Assembly: GCA_012656075.1 (NCBI GenBank)
Contig: JAAKBF010000005.1
Location: forward strand, 1-64,000
Direction: 5' to 3'
Length of the DNA stretch: 64,000 nucleotides
From: Phytophthora hibernalis
Lineage: Eukaryota; Oomycota; Peronosporomycetes; Peronosporales; Peronosporaceae
The notes below the pieces were generated by a model. That model was not told the DNA's origin. It made no database searches and saw only the letters and a list, made by a program, of their open reading frames with translations. Shown here in pieces: positions 54,476-64,000 of this stretch (positions are counted from its first letter, which is position 1; the number at the start of each line of letters is the position of its first letter). Made by a program: the position numbers and the translations under genes.

Positions 54476-55679
54476 CATGATTATTAAAGTAATACAGTGG
54501 CATCCGCAATTACTTTCACGGATACGTTTTTACGTGAGGTGGTTGATTTTTGTGATCGCTTATTGGACCGATTCCCGCAGCCTTTATCGCATCGATTTCG
54601 CGTGTAAATGGATAGATCATTTTTAGACACTTCTGCTTACATTTGGCTTGATAGATCTCGCATTTGTCGGGGTGTGCGTCACCCTCCGACATATTTATAC
54701 GCTGCTTAGAATCGTTGTCTAAAAACAAATACACTTGTGCTCACTATGGTGCCCGTAACATTGGTGATCTAGCCCGAATTTAAACACACAAGCAACGGTT
54801 TGTACACGATCTGTACAGGCGAGATTTTGACAGAAAATCTGTCGGAAAAATGCTACGGGGATCGGTCCCTATATTGGAGTACACACTAATAATGGTGTGG
54901 TACATTAGTCGGATTAACCCTGTAGGGTATCTTTTAGTGATTTAGTTCATTTTTACGGTGCTGCTTTCCAATTATTTGGTGATGACATGCCACACTGATG
55001 TATATCATATACTTCAGGTATATTTTACCACAACACGTGGCGGATCTTACCAGAGAACAATCAAAGTCGGTTTCTGCACAACGGCGGGCTTAAACCAAGG
55101 TGAGATGAAGAGGAATGATCACTTGACCAAGGCCACGGGCTAGTTTAAGCATGTTAAAATGTGTTTGCACACCAAATAGTATCAGTAAATGATAATGTGA
55201 CTAATATTCGGATGAGCAATACAGACTAATTGCGGTTTCCACTGTAGTATTATAGTAGTACACCACTTCGCACGAAAAATAGGTTCAGAAGCATCACGGT
55301 CATTTTGTTCGAAAATGGGTACCCCTAATACCGTACAGCAAATGCACCAACTCACGTACACGCATAAGTGAAGACCTTGAAACGGAATTAGCCAAAACAT
55401 GTTGTGTATTACAGAGTAAATTAAGAACTGAGCTAGCTAGACATGCACGCAAACTGGTGCGGTGGACACGTGGTCGAGGGAACTTCTCGTGCGGTCGCAA
55501 GTTCTAGAAGCCCGATCTTCGACTTGATCATTATTGCTGCGTTGAAGCGGATAGGCAGCTAACATCCCCCCAGAATCAGTGGTGGCTATCATTATTTTGC
55601 GTTCCAAGAAACGCGGTTCTTAAGCAGCCACCCCTGACTCGATCGCCGCGTATAGTTTGTGGTGGTGCATTATCGATAT
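54476..55679. other. About 1.2 kb with no supportable gene
   Basis: AT-rich sequence with only short frames on both strands. No repeat or RNA gene recognised. Part of it may be the left flank or LTR of the gypsy element that follows. Confidence 0.35.
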
Positions 55680-58600
55680 TCAAGATATCAGCGGGAGATG
55701 GTGGGACTTAAGGTTTAGATGTGTAAGTGGGTGTCGGGGATGCACTGCGACTTTTCCAAAAGCGCCGAATTGTGCCTTAAATTCAGTGACCTGAATGCCG
55801 TCGCACTGGGACGGAGGTTCCCAAGAATTCTCTTCCGTTTGGTAACTAGCCCAGTGAACGAGATATTTCCGGTTGTTTTGCCCACCGCGATGATTGAGGA
55901 TTGCTTTCACAATGAATGTGCGGGAGCAACAGCAGCTGCCGCTGTCAACGTCGAACAGACTTGAGCTTGGTATATCGTGAAATTCTGGCCCAGTAATTGA
56001 CCTGCTTGGTTTTGAGAACCTAGGCACCTCCTTTGCGCACCACTTGGATGGCGCCCTCGTATCGGGGCTCTGCTTTAGATCCTCGCGTTGGGTTCACTGC
56101 CATGACGCTCATTCCTGCCGTAATTGTATTGGACAAAATCCAATGGCGATCGTCGTGGCTTTGAGCATTCTGATGGCCGGTTACTAGGTCGGCTTTGAGC
56201 ATCGTAGCGGCCGGTTTCTAGAGCGGAAAGATGATAGAGTGGTCGCGCGAGGGCCAGCGAGAGCTATGAACCTCTGGCAGTCGAATTATTTGCAAATTGA
56301 TTGCACTGTCTTCCGAACATAACAGCGAAAGCCGATGAGCCGTAACGGCAAGAAATGCGAGTGTTGATCGCTAAATGAGCAGAAGCCAAAGCACGGTCCC
56401 ATGCTGTATTATCAGCGTTGATTGTCTTGCAGATCACTGACTTTGTCACCTTCACATGCACCTCGGCAATTCCATTATCCCGAGGATTGTAGGGAGTAGT
56501 TAGTCGATGATATCACCTTGTACTGGTCTGTGAACGATCGGAGGACACCGTTGACAAACTCGGTTCCGTTGTCACTTTGCAAGATTTTCGGTACTCCAAA
56601 ACAGGAAAGAGGTAAAATAGTTCGCAGGCCACTTCGTCGCTTGACTTGGTGCGAAGCGGGCGTAACAACACAAATCGTATGCATACATCGAACAGTAGCA
56701 GGAAATATTTGTTGCCCATGGCGCTGGTGCACGGATCTTGGCCCAAAATCGGTACATACATGATCAAACGGATACTCAGCGTGGATTGAAGTGAGAGGAT
56801 TAAAACCGTGGTGGTAGATGTTGTACCGGATGCACGCCTTGCACCCACCCTCACAGTCTCGGTTTAGGGTAGACCAGTAGCAGCCGCGCTTCTCAACAAA
56901 ATTCTCCACGGTAATATCCGTACCAAAGTGTCCGCGGGTGTGCTCAGTCGCAACAGTGCCGAGCTGCTCCTGGGTATCTTCGACAAGACGGAGCCCGAAA
57001 GTCTCCTGAAGTGCAGTCTTCGACGAGATACTGATAAGTTGTTGGACTATTAATGCGAGATTGGAGCTGGGTGCGCTGGGCAGAGACAGCTGAGTGCATC
57101 TGGAAGCACATTCTGGAGAGCGGGACAGTGAAGTACTTCAAAGTCGTACGAAATGATCGTGCTGAAGTACCGTAGGATCATCGCGTGAGGCCTCTCCTGC
57201 TTAATCATAAAGATGAGAGCCTGGTGGTCGGTGACCAACGTAAAGAATCGCCCCCACGATATGTCGTGACACTTCCGCATACCGTAGATAATTGCGAGGA
57301 GCTCGTGCTGGGTCGCCGAGTAGTTGCGTTGACCGCCCTTGAGAGAGAAGGAGAAGCAGACTAACAGCCAGAAACCATGGGCTTTAGATCGCTGGGACAA
57401 TACCGCGCCGACACCCAGTCACAGGCAAGAAACAGTGGCAATTCTGCCTCGTAGTGATGTAGAATAGATGCTTTCGCGAGACAAGCTTTCAGACGCTCAA
57501 ATGTCTCGCTACATACTGGGGTCCACAGGTCAATAATCGATTTGTTTACTCCTCCGTGACCACGAGGCTTTTCAGTTCTTGACCAAAACAATTCCGTGCC
57601 GTATAATATAGGATGAATAAAATAGGCATAAGCTAAAATTTGTATGATAGGCACTTAAGTACGAATCCTGACTCTACAGAATGGATTTTCAAAAAAGACA
57701 TTTTGTTATCCAGCAAAGCATCGTGCTATTTAAAAATGTTATTATTTCCATTGTGTTCTCGGTGATGCTGTATATCCAACATATGCATGTGGACTTTCTA
57801 TCCAGAGGCATTACCACACTGGACTATTCAACGTATTGGGTAAGTATATACACTGAAAGCTGGTAAAAAGATTAACAACTTGTATTGATACTGATGCACT
57901 CAATTGATGTCTTAATCAGCGCCACCTCGCTTCATGCCCACAATCACCACCACCGCCGGCGGCTTCATGCATTTACATCTACTGAAAGTAACTATTGCAG
58001 CGAAACCATAGCTGGTATACGCAATAGATGAAGTCACTTCCATGACGGTTGTGGCGTCGGCGCGAGTTGCAGATTGCCTTCGGATAGCCTAAAGCCGCAC
58101 ATGGACTATCAGACACTAACGTAGCCACTCGCAAAATCATCACCACACCACTTATCTCGTCGGTGATGATATCACCGCGAACTGCCCCTGTCGTACAAGC
58201 TCTGAAAAAACTGCATTAGCTATTGGGCGGCATCGTCGTTTTCGCTGCCGTTGCTTCCCCAGCCCCAGCCTGGGTTGTGGTTGGGTCTCCCTTGAACACG
58301 CCGGCGGTGAAGCTCTTACTACTCATGCAGATACGTACAATGCGCGAGGTTGATCTGCACACTCCCTTCACGGATCCTCATCTTCAGCGCAGGAATTCTT
58401 TGGGCTGTCTGGCGACAGCTATTTTGAGAAATGACCGGATTGGGTGGCGAAATATTGTGAGGAATTTGTACACAATCTCATCATTTTTATGGACAACTAC
58501 CACCTACCCCTGTGCAAAATGAGCAAAACCGGCTCACGCACGTTTTCATAACAAAACGGTTCATCTTGAAGTTTGTATGTAAATTGCAGTTCTCGAGCCA

Positions 58601-60209
58601 TTTCTAATGGAACATGCTATATATACAGCATGTTTCAAACTGCGACACGCTATATTATATAGCTTTGGTTGCGGAGGGGTTAACACTGCGGACGGGGTCG
58701 AGCGGTGCAGCTATATGATCAAAGCCAGGAACATGCTCTCGAAAAACGGTGACGATTCCCAAGAAAGAGGCCGCCTGCAAGCCGGTCGAGGGAGTTGGAA
58801 TGCGATGTGTTCTTGGACTTTGCCCTCGTCGGGAAGGGTTCCCACACTACAAACCAGAAACCCCAAACTGCGAATGGCAGGGTAGATGAGATGGCACTTC
58901 TTCAGTCGCGGCTTCAGGTTGATGTCGTTGAGCTTGGTCAGCACAGCGCGTAGATCTTCGACATGCTGTTCGAGGGTGTCCCGAACTCTGTGATGGCATC
59001 CATGAAGACCTTGCAGTAGTATTGATAGTCTCAAAGCGCTCCTTGAATAATGGGTTGTACGTGATGCAGTACTGCTGTCAAGCCAAATGGACAATCTTTG
59101 AAGAAATTCTGGACGCCGTCCCACGCGAACGCAAGCTTCGAGCGTTCTCGAGCCGCAACCAGAAACTGGTGTAAGGACCACTTAAGATCCAACGCCGACA
59201 CGAAACGCTTGTCTTTGAAACCCGCGTGTGTTTTTGGATCGTCGGCAGAGGATGTTTCGCGACAATGACCAGGATAATGTTGACACCCCGCGCGTCGAAG
59301 CATGTGCGGATGTCGATTTTCCTCCCGTCCGGTAATGTGGTGTAATAGTAGATCAAGGGGCTATTCCAGTCATAGCCAGGCCGTGCAAGATCAATAATGC
59401 CGGCTGCCAACCACTCGTGAACCTGGTTTGAAACTGTCGTCTTCATGAGATTTGGCAGTGGGTACTGCAAACGATAGCACCGCTTTCCCTCCACCGTTGT
59501 AATGTGGATTTCGCTGTTGGGAATATTGCAAAAGGTGCCGAGGGGTATACCTTGATTCGCCGTAAGCTCTGTCTCGAGCATCTAGAGTACCGTTTTTGTA
59601 CTCAGGCGTGGAAGCGAACACCCTAGGCGACATGTAGTCCGCTTCTTCTTCTTATTTTAGCGGTTCCGCCGCCTCTGCAGCTGCCGTCGTAAATGGAAGG
59701 TTTGACTCGACGATTCACAGTGAGGAGGGGAATGTCGCGACTTGTCAAGGCGTCGACTGTGGGACCCAACACCATGACACTGAGCTGTGAAGGAACTGTT
59801 CGTGCTCTGCACTCAAGTTTAACAGCATCTTGCACTTGCCATCCGTCGCAACGCATGCTAGCGTGCATCAATTGTACGGGGGTAATCTTTCTATAAGTCA
59901 GCGAGAGCTCGTCGGCGACGCGCTTGGACAGGATGGTATTAGAAGATCCAGTGTTGACTTGAGCAAACGCATGGCGTCCAGCACAAACTACTGGCACCTC
60001 GATTGGGGGAACCGTGTCGGGAAATGTCTTCGATGGCCTGGGTCATTTGAACCGTCGTATCATTTATCGATAGTGGCGCATGTAGCAACTCCGCGCATGT
60101 TTCCTCGTCGAACCCAGGATGACCTTCAACCACTTCCGCAATGTTTACTTGTCCGTTGGTGCAGTGATTAGTGTAGTGACCAAACTTGTGACACTTGAAG
60201 CACTCCATC
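55680..60209 (-). pseudogene. Ty3/gypsy gag-pol remnant C with chromodomain
   Basis: Minus strand, reading from 60209 down. First is a CCHC zinc knuckle (CFKCHKFGHYTNHC). The aspartic protease (59997-59623) has NTGSS where DTGSS is expected. The reverse transcriptase fingers (59581-59200) include RCYRLQYPLPNLMKTTVSNQ, and the palm end is at 59181-58711. The YxDD region near 59000 reads FMDA. After about 1.05 kb of foreign sequence come the thumb (57654-57400), RNase H (57400-57050, RNYSATQHELLAIIYGM and TDHQALIFM) and integrase with VCTDF (Asp about 56750) and QSDNGTEF (Asp about 56573). The chromodomain is at 56000-55780 (YLVHWASYQTEENSWEP). Catalytic residues are mutated and frames broken: an inactive copy. 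Confidence 0.8.
57660..58710. other. About 1.05-kb insertion inside the gypsy reverse transcriptase
   Basis: Gypsy homology stops at about 58712 and resumes at about 57650. The insert has no long conserved ORF. It holds an 8-bp-arm palindrome AACATGCT/AGCATGTT (58611-58634) and AT-rich stretches. Its nature is unknown; it could be a MITE or solo LTR. Confidence 0.45.
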
Positions 60210-60764
60210 TGCTTAATTCGGTCACTATTGTTATAGTCGTCGACATGACTCTGTATCCCAGCGCTCGGTCGACCTGGTAGCTCAGTGGCTCAGAGAGTGG
60301 TTCATACACAATCTCGCAGTAACAGCTCCGAGACACTATTTTCCAAAGTTGTTGTAGTTAAGGTTAAGTACCAACTTTTGGTAAACAAATCTGGTTTCTA
60401 ATCTTAGTTAGAAACAGATGCCAATTGGTTAGAACTTGGTATTACTATATGTATACTGAGCTTAAGAGATGTTATTGAATGGCAACCAAGGCCAACAAAG
60501 GAAAAGAGAACCAAACCGGATGAAGAGCTGGGGACGGCACTCACTTTCGAATTTTCCGCTTCGTCTGACGGTTTTTCATACATACAACTTCGGCCAAGAC
60601 AACAATAAAAGTCCTCAAACTTCTTCACACCATGCTGTTTAACAACACAACCTTAAGAGGGATGGGTGTCGGGGCCGGCACAATCACGCTGTTCCGCTTG
60701 TTATACGCTTGAACCAGACGACTCCACTTTCCATTCGCCCTACGAACGCAGAACGAGGGCGTCG

Positions 60765-61547
60765 TCATGCCTTCCTTCGTCTTGGCGGCAAACAAGGCAT
60801 CAATGACTTCGCACTGCTCGCGGGGAAATGACCATTGTCTTGTGGTACAAGCCTCCGCTGTTCGCCCGCAGGGCAGGTACGGTTCATGTGCCCGATCTTG
60901 CCGCGGTTGAAGCAGCGTATATCGTTATAATCAGCCAGGCCCAAGTGCATGGGGACCGGTCCTTCGCCAGTTCCTTGGTCGGCACTGTTTTTTCTGCAGC
61001 GACCGTAGATGAAGAATGACAAGCAGACACAGGAGTATGAAACTGTTTGTGGCTGTACTCCACCTGGGGGTGACCTGGACGGCCGATTCCATAGTGTTGG
61101 TCTGCGTGCGTAGCAGTTGCGTGCGTGCGGAACCAACTCGCAGGCCGCCCACGAACACGATCACCTTGATGTGTTCAGGAAAGGGGTTCCCGACTAGAGA
61201 CGCCGCGAGTACTCACATCTCCTGGATGTACTCGTGCAGCTCGCTCTTCCCGTGCTTACAGGCGAGAAAACGTGAGCACTGGCGATACTTGTAGTTTTCT
61301 GGTAGGAACGCGGCGCGAAGCTGTTCGACCAGCTGAACTCATGATGTAAAACATCCGGGGTTGTCGCTTCGCGCATATACGCCCGGCGTGGCACGGCCAC
61401 CGAGATTGAGAGCGCGAAAGGGACTCGGAGTTGCTCGATCGGGAGAAGAACTGCGTCCATCGTAAGATCGCGTAGGCGTAATATTGACTTGACTACAAGT
61501 GTGACGGAGGTCACACAAGCACCTTGCTTGAGGAAGCGTAAGCTCAA
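60765..61547 (-). pseudogene. Ty3/gypsy gag remnant with CCHC knuckle
   Basis: Minus-strand frames 61547-61194, 61164-60931 and 61136-60765 combine into a gag. The capsid-like helical region has DVLHHEFSWSNSFAP. A VIVFVGGLRVGSARTQLLR block is typical of oomycete gypsy gag, followed by TNTMESAVQV. A zinc knuckle reads CFNRGKIGHMNRTC, with the second Cys replaced by Arg. A different knuckle begins element C, so this gag belongs to another copy or family. Frames switch at least three times. Confidence 0.6.
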
Positions 61548-61629
61548 GAGTTTAGTGGTATGTGGGAACTTAGTGGTTAGAATAGTGTAGCTTAACCCCA
61601 GTGAAATTTACTCTAAGAAAAGGGACCTA

Positions 61630-61938
61630 TTAGATCAGCTCTAAAAATACACTGTTCGTTTTTGTCCTATGGCGTAAAAACGAGTAGGACAAATTATTAA
61701 CCACAACCTTTTCCGCACGCAAAGCAAAATTCAACTGTGCTGTCACGACCACCAAGACGCGCTCCATCACCACAGCATTTTCTACAAGACCGCCGGTAAG
61801 CAATTGCAAAGCAGAGACCAGTCGCTGCGCTGTCGTTAACGTCAGCTGTGCCCTGTATTTAGCGTTAACTTCTGCTCCGGATGGAACTCCTCCAGTTACG
61901 ACTGACAGTGTATCCGCCACAACGAACTTACGACCCAA
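61630..61938 (-). CDS. Orphan 102-codon ORF
   Basis: An open minus-strand frame with start ATG 61938. It is Val/Ala/Leu-rich (VVTGGVPSGAEV, QRLVSALQLLTGGLVENAVVM, RVLVVVTAQLNFALRAEKVVV) with predicted amphipathic helices, no signal peptide and no clear membrane span. It lies between a gag remnant and a transposase remnant. No family recognised; the codon pattern is more regular than in surrounding scraps, but it may still be chance. Confidence 0.25.
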   Translation of the reverse strand: MGRKFVVADTLSVVTGGVPSGAEVNAKYRAQLTLTTAQRLVSALQLLTGGLVENAVVMERVLVVVTAQLNFALRAEKVVVNNLSYSFLRHRTKTNSVFLELI

Positions 61939-62009
61939 TGTCCGATAGAGAGGACTCTAGCGCAGGGGCCGGAGACGATCATTCTTATCGAGAACAATCT
62001 AAAACGCCT

Positions 62010-62995
62010 AGCGCGTAGCGGTTCAAATGGAAGCTTGTTTCCGATTCTTCTACCAATCTACGCATCGATGATGGGAGACATTTCTACTTGACAAAGCCAG
62101 CGAAGAAACAAAGCGCGTTGTCGAGCGTCTTATGGTGGTGCGGATGTATGGCACCCGACCTTGTCTTCCGGCTGAGGTGGAAACGATTGATGTTATGAAA
62201 GCATGGCTGGACCCAACGGTCCTTTCAGTTGCGAGGCAGCATATCAATGCGAACCTTGATGAAAATGCCTTCATACCGGAGTCTGATCTGAAGGAATTTC
62301 TCTAGGTAGAACTCTGGCTCAGTTTCTACTCTGTCTCACCTTAAGTCTTCTACGATCCCACGAACAAGAACGTATAGTTTCCTGTGAAGATATCCATGAA
62401 AAGAAGTGATATTTTGAAGGTTGAATGCGTTTGGCGTTCGAAGTGGACGAGCACCTGAATCATCAGCTATTTGGACGATACCCTTTGAGTATGATCGCAA
62501 TTTATCGAATGCAATGGATTCATTACGCAGGGTGTGTTCAGAAATTGGTTTTGTGAACCAGATCTCAATCGCCAGTCTTGACGACGATTTGCTTCGGCTA
62601 TGATCTAGTTCGGTTGATGATCTTGAACTGACACGCACCAGAAATTCGGTCAAAGGATGAGTACTGACTGTGTGGACTAGCTACGGTCTATCGATTAGCA
62701 TTATGCTGAGCAAACCCATTGTTCTTGATGCAGATTCGGGCCTGTTCAGCATGTCATTGTATCGCTTGCGACGGGATTGGTTTTGGGCGGGCACGTTGCA
62801 TCGAGGGGTGAGTCCGTTGTAAATGGGGTGAAGGTCGTTCAACGTTCCCTTTGCGGGGTGGCAACGGACAGCCAAATTCGCCTATATGGTGTCATGTTCG
62901 CATTGGACCGAGGTTACCAGTCCAAAGCAGTAAATAAACAGATCATTGACTTTGGAGGGGAAATTATTGGAACTCATAGATAAGTGCAAACTTTC
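62010..62995 (+). pseudogene. Unclassified DDE-type transposase remnant
   Basis: Plus-strand pieces in changing frames form one protein. 62060-62303 has ASEETKRVVERLMVVRMYGT, VMKAWLDPTVLSVARQHIN and ESDLKEFL. 62421-62603 has AMDSLRRVCSEIGFV and SLDDDLLRL. 62640-62983 has VSLSTGLVL, GHVASRGES, VKVVQRSLC, then YGVMFALDRGYQSKAV and DFGGEIIGTHR. The block FALDRGYQS with a downstream IIGTHR resembles the second catalytic Asp region of DDE transposases. I cannot assign the superfamily. At least four frame changes. Confidence 0.4.
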
Positions 62996-63440
62996 AATTC
63001 ACGTATGGAAAAGCGGGAGGTCGATCGCAGAGAATTGTTAGCGAGAAGGGTTCCGAGTCGACGCAATGGGCTACCTCGAAGAGCTCAATTCGCTCGGTGA
63101 CTGGTACTACGTTGGTTTCGATGCACGCCTTGGCATACAAGTTTGGACTCGGCAACTTCGTTTGTGCAACACGTCGGTCAAACTTTGTCTTGTAACACGA
63201 GCATGTACCTCAAGACGACGGAAGAAATGGCGGTGCTTCTACTGTGAGGCAGGAAGATCGCAAGGAGGATGCTACATGAGGGTAGGAGACTAGTGAGTGG
63301 GTTAAATAAGCGGTAGCTAGGAGCCAGCAGCAAACGTACTTGGTCGTCTTTTGAAAACATAAGATCATTTCCTGGTCCTGCTGCTTTGACCTACCTTGGC
63401 TCCTTGCGCTTCAGCGTCACCTCGCGTATTTAGTCTTGTC

Positions 63441-63623
63441 TTACCCTTCTTTGAGAACAATCGCAACTGCCGGACGAGAGGCCAACCGCAGCTCGTTGCT
63501 CCAGTACTCTTTGCAGAATTTGAGACGTGTGTGGTCTAAGTGATGGAGTGTCAGAGGACACTTGACTGGTTTCTGATGAGGCAATTTTGCATTACCGGCC
63601 TTGTTGCAATCAAGATTCCTCAT
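63441..63623 (-). pseudogene. Possible Tc1/mariner-like transposase fragment
   Basis: A short minus-strand frame with KCPLTLHHLDHTRLKFCKEYWSNE resembles the RLKFAKEH segment that precedes the DDE core of Tc1/mariner transposases. No catalytic motif is visible and the frame ends after 60 codons. Weak call. Confidence 0.25.
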
Positions 63624-64000
63624 GCAATTGCCACGCTTCGACAGTTATCGAATAACCCAAGTGATGACGGGTTGGAAGTGTATCGGGAATTGTCTGAACG
63701 GTCTCTGTTCAGCTTGTGTACTGAGTATTCCTATCGAAGCAGCTCCTGTCGAATATATGGTAACATACGGGCGAGTGGACTGGAGAAGTTTTCTAGGAGT
63801 GTCCTTGACAGAAAAAAGAATCCACGAACCAGTTTGGGGAAAAGCAATTCGTTCTTGTTCATCGAAGGCAGCCTCGGTGAGTCTCACATAGTGAGTCGAG
63901 GTGAGGCAGGGAGTGGTGAGGTGGGTAGCAAAATCCTGGCTTGTACGGCATGACGGTTGCCCCGTCGAGTGCTGAGGATCATGCCCGCCGCTTGAGTCCG

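Noticed and set aside
1..64000. tRNA or rRNA genes and CRISPR arrays.
   Set aside because: I looked for T-loop type sequences, rRNA-like blocks and regularly spaced short repeats and saw none.

Overview
The window looks like a repeat-rich accessory region of an oomycete genome, most likely Phytophthora or a close relative. The evidence is a Crinkler (CRN) N-terminal domain with its LFLAK-type motif, an RXLR-like secreted fragment, small introns (56 to 78 nt) in two or three genes, and an oomycete-style mix of decayed Ty3/gypsy, Helitron, piggyBac, pogo and PIF/Harbinger elements. Almost every mobile-element gene is broken by frameshifts or stops.

Layout. 1-1.4 kb: PIF/Harbinger remnants. 1.68-2.73 kb: an intact two-exon RWD/DUF1115 gene, the best candidate for a functional host gene. 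2.76-11.37 kb and 12.22-20.97 kb: a tandem segmental duplication (offset 9,456 bp at its left edge). Each copy carries a UTP13/TBL3-like WD40 gene on the minus strand, a globin, a broken CRN N-terminus, a membrane ORF, and the left part of an integrated DNA virus-like element. A spacer of about 0.85 kb separates the copies.

16.8-29.0 kb: the most interesting unit, a Maverick/Polinton-type element. In order it has a small basic protein, protein-primed DNA polymerase B with an embedded HNH/endonuclease-VII-like zinc domain, a retroviral-type integrase ending in a chromodomain, several element-specific unknowns, a DUF5754-like protein, a fibre-like protein ending in a phage-type S74 intramolecular chaperone, an A32-like packaging ATPase, and the start of a penton/minor-capsid-like protein. 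It is cut off at about 28.99 kb by retroelement sequence, so no major capsid protein or protease is visible. A TATATAG-like motif lies just upstream of at least six of its start codons.

29.0-36.1 kb: nested, decayed Ty3/gypsy pieces, a plus-strand coiled-coil ORF antisense to a gypsy linker, and a 30/60-nt minisatellite. 36.1-40.2 kb: no supportable gene. 40.2-43.9 kb: two halves of a piggyBac transposase in opposite orientations, separated by an acidic ORF and a secreted RXLR-like fragment, with a TTAA-bordered palindromic end. 44.05-46.01 kb: a pogo element with terminal inverted repeats and TA flanks. 48-54.47 kb: a hAT remnant, then a decayed Helitron with a recognisable 3' end. 55.7-61.5 kb: minus-strand Ty3/gypsy pol and gag pieces. 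61.6-64 kb: small ORFs and transposase fragments.

All calls were read from the sequence by eye, with no database search. Family names rest on recognisable motifs. Coordinates of pseudogenes are outer bounds of the recognisable homology.
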